From the NCBI GenBank assembly GCA_019155205.2, contig JAHNZQ020000181.1, positions 2,264,870-2,328,869 on the forward strand: DNA of 64,000 bases. Reading direction: 5' to 3'. The DNA comes from Gracilaria vermiculophylla (lineage: Eukaryota > Rhodophyta > Florideophyceae > Gracilariales > Gracilariaceae). Made by a program: the position numbers and the translations under genes. Below, in pieces: positions 9,769-18,995 of this stretch; position 1 is the first letter of the stretch, and the number at the start of each line of letters is the position of its first letter. The notes beneath the pieces are model-generated. The model did no database searches and had not been told where the DNA came from. It saw only the letters and a list, made by a program, of their open reading frames with translations.

Positions 9769-10119
9769 GTGCCAGACGATTCAATTTTTTCCAAAAGCAT
9801 AATGAGAACTGGAAAGAATGCTTTGAAGCTTGGGCTCTCTGATCATATCAAGAATCATCCTACTATCCATTTCAACCAAACGATACCTAACAAAGAACAA
9901 CCAACTGGTATAGCTGCATATTTTCATAGAAGACCAGAACCGATAAAAATAGAAGAAGGAGAAGAATATGATGTTGCAGCCATTGTCAAGCACAAGAAAA
10001 GACGAAGAGAATATCAGTTTCTAAATCTCATAAAAGGAGAGTCCACTCATTATGCTGATTGGTTAAGCAAGAAATCGTTTGTTGACAGAGATGAAACTGT
10101 TAATAGAGTGTGGCAGTAG
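9769..10119 (+). pseudogene. gypsy2 chromodomain-like C-terminus
   Basis: The last open frame ends with EEYDVAAIVKHKKRRREYQF, then LIKGESTHYADWLSKKSFV, which follows the chromodomain pattern (EyxVexIldhrrrr..ylVkWkG....tWe....). In chromoviruses this module steers integration to marked chromatin. The frame itself (116 codons) is open, but the junction with integrase is frameshifted. Confidence 0.55.
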
Positions 10120-10170
10120 TGTATTCGCCAGGCAGGAATATTACCGCAATACCAATGACGAGGACGTGAA

Positions 10171-10450
10171 AAGTCCGGGGGGAGTGAAATTTAGGACAAA
10201 TGGTTCGCAAGTTACACTTTATTTATTTACTATGACATCGAAAGATATTTCACCGACGTCCCTAAAAGTGTCTAAAAGCTGCCCAGCGCAGCCTGCTGTG
10301 TTATACAACTTATAACTTTGTTTCACATTTATCCAATGGAGGCAATCTAAAGTCTATATAACGACGTGTTGCCCTCGATTAACAGAGGCATCAGAGCAAC
10401 TAAAGTATAGTTTTATTCACCCTACTGTCTACCTCCTCCTATTCATTTCA
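10171..10450 (+). repeat. gypsy2 polypurine tract and 3' LTR
   Basis: Purine tract AAGTCCGGGGGGAG (10171-10184) is followed by TG and the LTR. The copy ends ATTCATTTCA at 10450, then ATCGC. It holds a TATA-like CTATATAAC near 10356. It differs from the 5' copy at many positions, in keeping with an old insertion. Confidence 0.85.
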
Positions 10451-10455
10451 ATCGC

Positions 10456-11824
10456 TGACCTGAAAGATATTTCCCAGAAAGGCCCATTTGAATCCATGAT
10501 TCATAGTAGTAAAGTCTACAAAGAATACTTCACTCTCGTTAAAAGAATTTACTTCAACTTGTCCCGTCTTTCAATGATTGGAAATAGATCTAGACAGAAT
10601 GCCTCATAAGACATGAAATTCTTTTGAAGAAAGTGTTTCACATTTTTTTATATATCAAAATGGTTTTCGATCTATTTTCAAAATGAAAAAATCATAAATT
10701 CCATACGGCCAGTCGTTTTCTTTATTGCAGAAGCACCTAGAAGCTTCTTGAACAAAGCATACAACTATGACTATCTAGAAGATTCTAGAAGGTTCAGTAG
10801 AAGGACATGCGTTGCAGTTCTATTAGTTTATGATAGAAAAGATATAAAACTATAATCAAGATTAGATATGATGTAGTAAACTATATAGAAACAATTCTAA
10901 CACAACCATTGACGGAAGATAGAATTAAAGAAGAGTGTTCAAGACAAAAATGAAGATCGCGTTTATTTAAGTCTATCAAAACTTTGTACTGCGCAATCTA
11001 AAATTCTCTTCAGCGGAATCAAAAAGCGGTTTTGACGAAAAACTTTGAGTTAGAGTATTCTTTGGCGTAATGTTTCCCAGTAACAGGAGGTTCAAAGCCT
11101 TAAATATATGTTCGACAGAAAGGCTTCTTGTTTTAAAACCACAATGAGAATTTGGATAAATAATCATGGGTATACAGCGTTAGTTTTCTTCTTAAGTAGG
11201 CTTGAAAGATAAGAAAGTGGAGTCAAGAATAATTTGCATCATAGAAAAGAAGCTCTCTGACTACTTCATTGCAATGTTTTTAAATAATTGGATTCTAACT
11301 TACTATCTAATGTATTATACGTTTACTGTTGTTAATTTCACTGCAATTTGATAACGTAAGTGGCAACACTGGTCTATTTCTATACATAACAGTTTTATTG
11401 CCATATACATTTTGTATGTTGAGAAAAACGAGGTGTGTAATGTAAAGGATTTTATTTACAAAATATTTTTACAGCAGAAAAAATAAAAAACATACACGCA
11501 ACGATCACCTACTTACGTAGAACGACGTTTTGCACTGGTTTATATATTTTTACTTTAGCTGCTTGTGATTTACAATAATAATATTTGACGATTTGTCGAT
11601 TTGTTGGATTCTTCATAAATTTTCACAGACCATGTTGGGGTAGTTGTTTCTGCGCAATGCATTTCTAGATGGGAGCTGAAGCTTTTTTAGCCGAGAAAAC
11701 TGAATACTTTCGTGGCTGGAAACTATTTGCGCAAGTAGAATGATGCTCCGGATCGTTCGTCATGTAGTGCACTAATAAAACTTTGCGGCAGTAAAAAGCT
11801 TTCAAATTTCACATATATTTGAAT
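10456..11824. other. AT-rich unassigned DNA
   Basis: No domain, tRNA or repeat recognised. The longest ORF is 63 codons and unconvincing. Confidence 0.4.
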
Positions 11825-12559
11825 TTAGACGCATAAAAGTTTTGCATTTCTCACTGCAACTTCAGCAGCCAGTAGTGATAGAATGGGATCTTTTCTGTTT
11901 AATTCTGCTTTGAGATGTTGTTGTTTGACTGAAAATGAATCGATCCTTTTCTCTTTTACTTGAATAGATGCCTGTGAATTCTTATGGTCGTTTGGCATTG
12001 TATGATTGTAAAGGTTTTTTAAAACAGTAAAACCAGGGATACTTGTTTTTTCAGAAAAATGTGCTCCAAATACGTTTTCGCATGTCAAGAATCGGGTTTC
12101 GAGATCTCTTCCATGTATTGAGGTTTTGTTGTACAGCGTTATCTTTGATTGCTATTAATTGATTTCTTGAAAAGGTAATTGCTTGGTATAATATAAAATT
12201 TGCATTTGTCAAAAGCAGTCTTCAATGGCGATGGTAGTCTTTTCGTTTGAACCAATTCGGTAGTTTCTTAAATACGCATCATGTTGAAATGAAAGTAAGA
12301 GATTCTTGTACCATGTAAGAAGATGCAAAACATCATTGGTAATGGGAATAGTTGGAAATCGTGAGCTGAATGTTTGTAGCATAGATAGTATTCGGCCACA
12401 TATGGCCGCAACCACAGACTTCAAGCTACGCTGTGGTTCATCAGCAAAATTTATTTCGAAAATACTTCTCCCAAGCTTCCAGTACCATCCCTTTGTAAAA
12501 CATGTAGGCTCACACGATTTAGCTAGTACCCACCGTGAGAACGTATTCTTGAGAACCAT
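11825..12559 (-). pseudogene. unclassified decayed coding stretch
   Basis: Two minus-strand ORFs (12209-12559, 116 codons; 11825-12088, 87 codons) look protein-like in composition and may be one broken gene. The second reads FLTCENVFGAHFSEKTS, then KNLYNHTMPNDHKNSQASI, which faintly recalls a BED-type zinc finger, with one Cys visible and a His pair. No family is claimed. No transposon ends were found around it. Confidence 0.25.
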
Positions 12560-13663
12560 GATACCGGGTTCGCGTTTTGGCCCAACTAAGCTCCTTACGT
12601 TACTGGTGTGGTCATTCTACATGTTATAGCATTATGGAGGCTAGTATTGCTCACCGAGCTGAACATCGAAGACAGAATCATTACTCCAAAATCTACAGTA
12701 TCTTGATTTCTGTGTAGTACAGAGTATCAACTAGTGTATTTCATTTAGTGTTTCCCTTGAAATCGCTCAGTTATACTTTCTCACCTCGCCCGTGGAGCTT
12801 ATTATGCAGGTTTTTTATTTTCTTGTTTATCTTTTTGAGAACAAATTATTGACTCTTTATGCGGCTATCACGTGTTTTATCTCCCCCAGTTTCTTCCTGT
12901 CTGTGACTTTTATATGCCCCACTCTTGTATTTTTTTGTTTTGCCCGGGGGTTTACCGCTTTGTGGAGTCTTACACTGGACACATTGAGCACGGCACCAAA
13001 TCTCGACTTTGTATCACGACCTCTGTAGTTTGTTGTTCAAACTTTGTGGGCATTACGCCCCAACTTTGGTTAGAACAATAAGCCTACTTGAAAAGCTTTC
13101 TTTTTCAAGACAAGGCTTTTGACACCTCGAGGTGGATTTCCAGACCACGAAGTTTGATCTACAAGTGGTCTCCTGACTCAGAAGACCGGACTCCAGATTA
13201 TCAAATTTGATTCATCCCCGGCTGTATTAAACTTAATTCCTCTTTCGTTGAAGATCCCGAAGAGATGGTTATCATTAACTCACACTGCTGTGATTTGTAG
13301 TGGTTGTACCTCAGCTCACGTTTGTACAAGTATTTGCTTTCGTTTCCTGTTTTTCGCAAGTGTTTAGATCACGTTTGCTCTTTCACCAAACAATCGGTCT
13401 CCCATTGTACTGGGAAATCGCCTGCTCCCACTTCCAGGAAGGCATACAGATCCCTATCTTGAGAGCTCCACGAGCCTGGCCGATTTCAAAGATGTCCAGA
13501 ACCGTTGATCTGTATGATAACGTTATCAAATCTCGGCAGTCGGAAAGCGTCAGAAAATACATCTGCATTTTAATGGTTGTTGAAATGGATCAATTAATCG
13601 TGGAAGAAATATTGTTTGCAAATAAACGTTTGCGGCTGAGATAAACTAGAATCCATCGTTTGA
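12560..13663. other. unassigned DNA
   Basis: Contains a 114-codon plus-strand ORF at 13300-13644 with no recognised motif. It may belong with the cysteine-rich remnant that follows. Confidence 0.3.
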
Positions 13664-14074
13664 AGTTCCGCTTGGATGTCATAAATGCCGTCTATATGGG
13701 GATTCTAAGGGATGTAAAACGATTTTGACCCCGAAATGACGACGCAAACGTAAGGGATGTTTCAAATGGCATTCGGATCCTGAAACAGGATGTGAACTCC
13801 AGTATAGAAAACCTCGGTACCTATTCAATGTTCATAAGGGAGTTTTACAATTCTTTGGAGGGTGTTTAATGGCAGAGCGAGCCATCTGCAAGCACTTTTG
13901 GTCTTTTTGGAAAAACAAATTGTGAAACGTTCGCCTCCAAGAAGATTTATCGAAGTTGCGCCCAGATTACTCGTCATCAAGTCTTTATTCCGCTTTTTTG
14001 GATTCGAAAGATGATCGTCTCTAGTCCCGTGCTTTGCGGTCTAAGGCTGCTTACATCTCGCAAGCGGCCGTCCC
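13664..14074 (+). pseudogene. cysteine-rich coding remnant of unknown family
   Basis: One plus-strand frame with a single early stop reads PLGCHKCRLYGDSKGCKT, then KGCFKWHSDPETGCELQ. Later come SLYSAFLDSKDDRL and LRSKAAYISQAAVPG up to the TRIM1 boundary. Two clusters of Cys/His (CxxC, then GC; C..W-H..GC) suggest a metal-binding domain. I do not recognise the family. A retroelement Gag or a transposase zinc domain are both possible. The insertion of TRIM1 directly after the last coding-like residues suggests it was cut by that insertion. Confidence 0.3.
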
Positions 14075-14389
14075 TGGTAATATTTCATACAGTGAACTGT
14101 GCGCTTTCTGTCACAAGGGACTGTAGCCCATATAGCTGGTATGCTTTCCACCAGGTTCCAGGTTATGGCGCCAATTAAACGCTAGGACCCTGCGTTCGAC
14201 TCCCAGAAGTGACCGTAGTCTTAGTTATTGTACAGGTGTACAGCAGTAGTTAAAATGGACTCTGTAGGCTTGAAGTCCTGGTCTGTAAGAAAATAGAGTT
14301 CGAGAGGGCGTGTTAATAGTTCAAATAGTGAACTGTGCACCCTGTTTCACAAGAGATTATAGCGCATATAGCGCATCGATTTTCAAACA
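14075..14389 (+). mobile_element. TRIM1: miniature LTR retroelement, older copy
   Basis: 315 bp with the same architecture as TRIM2: left terminal repeat from TGGTAATATT (14075) to about 14153-14160, half-tRNA primer site GGTTATGGCGCC at 14161-14172, a T-arm-like stem-loop (GTTCGACTCCCAG), a purine tract AGAGGGCG, and a right terminal repeat 14311-14389 starting TGTTAATAG and ending TTTCAAACA. The two ends have diverged and the flanks (GTCCC, ATCCG) no longer match. No coding capacity. Confidence 0.75.
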
Positions 14390-15325
14390 ATCCGCTTACA
14401 CGAGAAGATAAGAAAATACCTCGGGCTGAAATAGTTGAGGCCGTCGAAGTTACTTCATAAAAACCTATTGTCGTATCACAAGTGTCGGTTGGATAGATCA
14501 TTGGAAGTTCCTTCATGCCGTGGATCGGTTAAAGTGAACAATTACATCAAGAGAACGGGGATTGCCCCGCGAAAGACTGCTTTTTTCGGACACCACCAGC
14601 TTTGGGACTTTTTTCTCTTTCCAATCTCGTCTAGGAGTCCTTTGACCATGGTAAGAGTGAGATGCAAGAATAACGTGCCAAATTTACTTCTTATATAAGA
14701 CTGTCAAGTAACAGTTTAACTCCGTCCGAGAGACTTATCTAGTCCTAGAATAAGTAGTGACAGCGGTGCAGTATCTCTCAAAGTAGTACGAAACTAATAA
14801 TGCGGTTCAGGGTGTTGCCCTCATTCTGCGTGATTCCCGACGGAAGCCGACAAACACAGAGGGGATGTACTCAACTTGATGGAATAGGTGTTTCGTTGGT
14901 AAAAAATGTATACTCCAATCAGTTGAGATAAACCATATTCGTGTATGTTTCATACCTCTGGATTAGGCCTGCGGTCGGCCAAAATCGAGAGTGTATGAAA
15001 TGGACCACCAATGTGGTGTTAATGCAATAACTACAGAATGAAGGGAATACTCTTCGTGCCAGGCAAGTCTCGTGTCTCCATCAATAGCTTTTCTCGAGGA
15101 GATGTTTGCTTCCGAATCGGTGTATTGCTATCTGCTTTTTCCCCTCCGTTTCTTTCCGCGTTTTTTCTGTAGATTATCTGGCTGCCGGGCAATACCTCCG
15201 TTGTTGCGATTCCCCAAAGGAGTACCCTGCCCTTTTCTCCTTGGGTCAAGTACTTCGCGACCGGTATCTTGTCCCCCTCCATTGGGGAACAGGTCCAGAC
15301 GGGTCATAGCAATATTTTACAGGTG
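14390..15325. other. unassigned DNA
   Basis: Short ORFs only. An 83-codon minus ORF at 15031-15282 is Glu/Lys/Arg-rich and lies downstream of the minus-strand ORF at 15326-16272, so it could be a later part of the same element. No recognised motif. Confidence 0.3.
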
Positions 15326-15821
15326 TTACCGTTTCCCTCTGGCAGTATCGTTTCCTCGTTTGCCGTAAGGGGCGGCATTATCTTGTTCTTCCCTGGTTTG
15401 GGTCACCGAAGGTATGACTAAAGAACCTATGTCCTGTACGGAAGGATGATTTTGAATCGCCATTGCAAGGAGCAGCTGCACGGTTTGGGAACGAATCTTC
15501 GCACGGATAGCATCTGAGAACACCTCTAGGGAACAATGCGAATCCAGCAAGGCAGACAGGGCACGTTGAGCCTTCTCCGTTGCGATCTCCTCCACGAGAG
15601 CTTGGCAGCTCGCCCCGAAATAGGCCTTAACACCTGCAGGAATTCTTTTCACCAGCGCCTGTGGGAGCCTATCCGTAAGGCGCGAGGCAAAACACTCCAA
15701 GAGGGAGTTAGTCTCCGAACTGTTTCGTCCCTCCAGCTTTTGAGCTGGCGGCTGCGATGCCGCGCGCGGTTCTGCATCCACCACATCGGCATTCTCTGGA
15801 GGTGTCGCAGGTGGTTTCGCT

Positions 15822-15900
15822 TGTTGGAAAACAGATGAGCTATTTGCACTATACTTTCTTGTGACACAGGGTGCACAGTTCACCATTTGAACTATCAACA
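15822..15900 (-). repeat. TRIM2 3' LTR (79 bp)
   Basis: Starts TGTTGATAGTTCAAATGG on the minus strand and ends TTTTCCAACA. It differs from its partner at 16052-16130 at only a few positions. The piece TAGTTCAAATGG fits the RNA polymerase III A-box pattern, which may be chance. Confidence 0.88.
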
Positions 15901-15998
15901 CGCCCCCTCGCCCTGTACTTTCTTACAGAACGAGACCTCGAGCTTACAGTAGCCAATCTTCACTACTGCTGTACACCTGTACAATTTCTCAGTCTCAG

Positions 15999-16022
15999 GT
16001 CACTTCTGGGAGTCGAACCCAG
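15999..16022 (-). other. tRNA T-arm-like stem-loop inside TRIM2 body
   Basis: The minus strand reads CTGGGTTCGACTCCCAG (16006-16022), a perfect 5-bp stem and 7-base loop with the T-loop/B-box consensus GGTTCGACTCC, followed by AAGTGACC. It looks like the 3' third of a tRNA. No full cloverleaf can be folded with the LTR sequence upstream. The same piece is present in TRIM1. Confidence 0.6.
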
Positions 16023-16051
16023 GGTCCTAGCGTTTAGCTGGGCCCATAACC

Positions 16052-16130
16052 TGTTGGAAAATAGATGAGCTATTTGCGTTCTACTCTCTTGTGACACAGG
16101 GCGCACAGTTCACCATTTGAACTATCGACA
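16052..16130 (-). repeat. TRIM2 5' LTR (79 bp)
   Basis: Same length as 15822-15900, immediately followed (minus strand) by the primer-binding site, and preceded by the AGCGA target copy. Confidence 0.88.
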
Positions 16131-16508
16131 TCGCTTGCGTCCAATCGTGAACCCTGCTCACGTGACTCCTGAAACGCTCCGCAGAGGAGCCGGGATTTCT
16201 ATGGAGACTTTTAGGGTACTCCAGTCTAACGGCCGTCTTCTGGATAGCGCTGTGCGGGCTACAACCACCCACGGAGTTGTGTGCTTGAAGGTTCTGTGAG
16301 GGGGCTTATATTAGGGGTTTTGAGGGGTCCATATAGGAGTCGGTTGGGGTTATTTTCTTTCATTTCCTATTCACCATAAATAATAATTCCACTGTTGGGT
16401 CATCGTTGGTGCAAACTAAAAGCACTGTTCTGTCGCGACTCTTGTGATTTCTATTGGAAATTGGCCTTTCTAATTCGGGAGATCAGTTGTGGTATCGTCA
16501 GTTCTAGT

Positions 16509-16900
16509 TTCGAGGTGATAGCGCAAAACGCCCGTTAGGAGTTTTTGGTGACTCCAAAGGCGCAAGTTCCTAAAGGTAGTCTCCGCTAATCACGGTCACG
16601 AGGTGGGGAAATCCCGAAAGAGGGTCCAGAAGCCCCAAGCGGAGAAGGAGGATCACTGAGCGATCATTGATCCTACAGGCGCTACCATGAGGCAACCTGG
16701 GGATCGGCGGCTTAGAAACATGAAGGCCTTCGACAAGAGTCTCCAATCAACATAAGTGGAAGAAGACTCAAGAGTGTTCGGTTTACTTCAACGGGAAGTG
16801 GGGCTCAACCGGCAGATTAAGAAAAGTGCCGGGAGTTCGACCTCGACAGGTCTCCCTACTGTACTAATTAACTACACGAATTATCGAAAATAAATCCAAA
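16509..16900 (-). repeat. old LTR-A copy, truncated
   Basis: Reverse-complement homology to the LTR-A copies at 23924, 58996 and 60857, from TTCGAGGTGATAGCG through GATCGGCGGCTTAGAAAC and AACCGGCAGATTAAG to CTACTGTACTAATTA, then fading through an A/T-rich stretch. It lacks the last 20-25 bases of the younger copies and starts at the same place as the copy at 33172. Confidence 0.7.
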
Positions 16901-16974
16901 TTTTATCATTCCTCAGGGAAAACATCACCCCAGGGTCTATCGGACCAGTGTATTGAATGCATATGAAGTTAAAT

Positions 16975-17330
16975 TGACCTCATATGAGGTCAGCACAACA
17001 TTACGCAAAATTAAAAAAAAAATTGAAATTTGATTCGTAGGCCTTTACATTGCGAGTTGTAAACTTAAGAAACAGCGTATGGAGCTAATCAAGTTCTGCA
17101 AAGATTTGTCTTCATGGCACCAACTCCGGGATTTTGCTGAAAAACATGACGGATTCAACAGCTACAAATCTTGTTTATGTGTTGTGGACATGGTTCGGCG
17201 CTGCCGGTCTAGACGACAAGATAAAGATATTATATCGAAAAGAAATTGGAAAATTTTCAAATGTTTTGGTACAATTCTAAATTAAGTAAAATTGACCTCA
17301 TATGAGGTTATTTGACTTCATATGAGGTCG
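16975..17330. repeat. segment bounded by repeated 18-bp palindromes
   Basis: TGACCTCATATGAGGTCA (16975-16992) is a perfect palindrome. It recurs with one or two changes at 17293-17310 (ending GGTTA) and 17313-17330 (TGACTTCATATGAGGTCG). The 300 bp between the outer copies holds a 68-codon ORF with no motif. This could be a MITE-like insertion or a binding-site cluster; the identity is unknown. Confidence 0.45.
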
Positions 17331-17807
17331 CTCGTCCAATACACACTAGGATCCGCTGTACTACACTTGAAATGTTCTTGCTTCCAAATGCTGCTTTACA
17401 CAGTTTCCATTCATCCACGACGAAAATTGCTAAAAGAGAGCCATTGACTCGGAATGACCACTCTTTCACTTCTATTTTTTTCAAGATTCAGGATCTCTTG
17501 TCTGCATCTCTTATAGAGATCGATTATTGAACATTTTTAGTAATGTCATTTCCAGATTTCAGGATTTGCAACATCAAATTCTGTTTTCTTGGAAACTGTT
17601 CCTATTCGTCTCTATCTCTCCCTGAGGATAAAATTACCTGGATTAACCGTGCCCTGGAATGAAATAATTTAGTTTCTGTCTCGCTCCATTCACATTACGG
17701 TCATTATATCACAATTATGGACGCTGTATTTTGAAATTAAAGAAATAAAGTCGCCTACGCTTCTTAAAATGATTTCAGAAAACGTTTTCATAGGAAATTA
17801 CCGAATA

Positions 17808-18995
17808 TCATTTTTGATTACTCCAGAAAATCTCAAACCCTTCTTCCAAGAGTGCTCTAGCGGTGTTCACAGACACAGAAAAAGAATCAACGAATTTCAA
17901 ACGATCTGATCCATACAACGGTGCTACTAAACGGAGTAGAATAGCGGTTCCATGGGCATTATCGGGATCAAAATCCTTTATCGGATTGTCGGCACCCATA
18001 ATGAGTTCAATATCCAGCATCATACCGCTTCGTTCACAACAATATACTTTTATATCAGGACCATTTTCGACATTTCTATCAGATTCTGTACAGTGTGGAA
18101 GCCCACCATCAATCCAATGACCTCTTTGTCCGTATCAACATGAAATACCTTCATCAAGACACAAAGCATGTGATGGCGTGACGAAAAACCGGCGATGATT
18201 CTTGAACGCCGTTACAAAATCGGCAATTAAATACCGTCTTAAGATTCCTTGCTCTTCAGATACACCAATTCCACTAAATCATGTACAACCCCTGAGCCAT
18301 TCGAATACATTTCATGGCATATCAAGCCCAATATTCTGCTCTGGAATAAACTTAGGAAAATGCTCAATGCTCCAAAAGTTCTCGTCTTATAGAAACCCAA
18401 GAAGATTCATTAAAATAAGAACTCCAAAACATTTGAGCAGCACTCCTCCTGAGGTCACCCAAGCGCCTTGCTTTATAGTCGAATATATTTTCTACCCACG
18501 ATAAATTACAAATAATTCATAGAAAGCATCCAGTAAAAGAAATCCAAGGCTGTCTTTCCTTTAAGAGCGTGACGTGGTGGGATAAAATCTCCTGCTGGAC
18601 CAATAACTTTCCACTGATGAATTTGCATACAATCCTTCAAAGGCTCAAAGTCGTACAGTTTTCGCATTTGCACCATGTGCAATAGTTGATTGGCGAGTTG
18701 TATGCTGATTTTCATCATCTAGCTGCTTTTGCAAATTTTGCATATTCGGTGGTGTCACAATGTCGTTATCTTCAGCAGTTTCGATGTTTCTCGGACTCAT
18801 CGCAGTATTTGGTTTTTCTGGAGCGTGCGGGACCTTTTCAACACCGGTAATGAGTTTGATGATGGAAAGAGGTAGAGCAACGTCTTTCTCACGATTGGAT
18901 AAACTGAGGTATACTGTCAAGAATGTGAGATTTTGATTGTTGATTCTGCAAACATCAACATTTTGAAATATTCCATGTATTGTAGTTATTTCCAC
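17808..18995 (-). pseudogene. piggyBac-like (DDE_Tnp_1_7) transposase remnant
   Basis: The best part, 17808-18240 on the minus strand, is one frame with a single stop: FVTAFKNHRRFFVTPSHA, then CLDEGISC-stop-YGQRGHWIDGG (first catalytic Asp in LDE), PDIKVYCCERSGMMLDIELI, and ILLRLVAPLYGSDRLKFVDS. This is the piggyBac core order (lDEsm..kGR, giK.w..cds.sGY..d.e.YtG, vv..L..pl...g....mDnff). Upstream frames (18250-18995) include WKVIGPAGDFIPPRHALKGK and TALDFFYWMLSMNYL, like the N-terminal half, but are frameshifted. It would have cut and pasted at TTAA. No TIRs or TTAA flanks were identified. Confidence 0.7.

Larger units (their letters stand above)
3809..10450 (+). mobile_element. gypsy2: complete but decayed Ty3/gypsy retrotransposon
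   Basis: Two homologous LTRs (3809-4067 and about 10185-10450) bracket gag, protease, reverse transcriptase, RNase H, integrase and a chromodomain-like tail in Ty3/gypsy order on the plus strand. The outermost bases are flanked by the same 5-bp direct repeat, ATCGC, at 3804-3808 and 10451-10455, the target duplication expected of a gypsy insertion. The primer-binding site follows the first LTR and a purine tract precedes the second. Coding parts are broken by many stops and frameshifts. An extra segment of about 780 bp interrupts the reverse transcriptase (6667-7450). The gag is homologous to that of gypsy1. Confidence 0.9.
15822..16130 (-). mobile_element. TRIM2: complete 309-bp miniature LTR retroelement
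   Basis: On the minus strand: 79-bp LTR (16130-16052), primer-binding site GGTTATGGGCCCAG (16051-16038), short body, purine tract ending GCGAGGGGGCG (15901-15918 region), second 79-bp LTR (15900-15822). LTRs begin TGTTG (TGTCG in the upstream copy) and end CAACA. The 5-bp target TCGCT (AGCGA on the minus strand) is duplicated perfectly at 15817-15821 and 16131-16135. There is no coding capacity, so it must borrow Gag and Pol. The primer site is the anticodon-side complement of initiator tRNA-Met, as used by copia elements. Confidence 0.9.
15326..16272 (-). pseudogene. Pro/Ala-rich helical protein gene interrupted by TRIM2 (possible gag of an LTR-A element)
   Basis: Minus-strand coding is in two blocks, 16136-16272 and 15326-15821, separated by TRIM2. 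If the TRIM and one copy of its 5-bp target duplication are taken out, the reading frame passes straight through, so the TRIM landed in a working or recently working frame. The N-terminal block is basic. The second block starts PPATPPENADVVDAEPRAAS, then becomes amphipathic-helical (SLLECFASRLTDRLPQALVK, IATEKAQRALSALLDSH). No family is recognised. About 240 bp upstream on the same strand lies an old LTR-A copy, so this may be the gag-like gene of that element, by position only. Confidence 0.45.

Noticed and set aside
15984..16070. A functional tRNA gene
   Set aside because: Only the T-arm and part of the acceptor can be formed. The D-arm and anticodon arm do not fold, and the sequence is shared by both TRIM copies.
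16052..16130. Tandem duplication of host sequence instead of LTRs
   Set aside because: The repeats start TG and end CA, are followed by a primer site and preceded by a purine tract, and are flanked by a 5-bp duplication. A plain duplication would show none of these.
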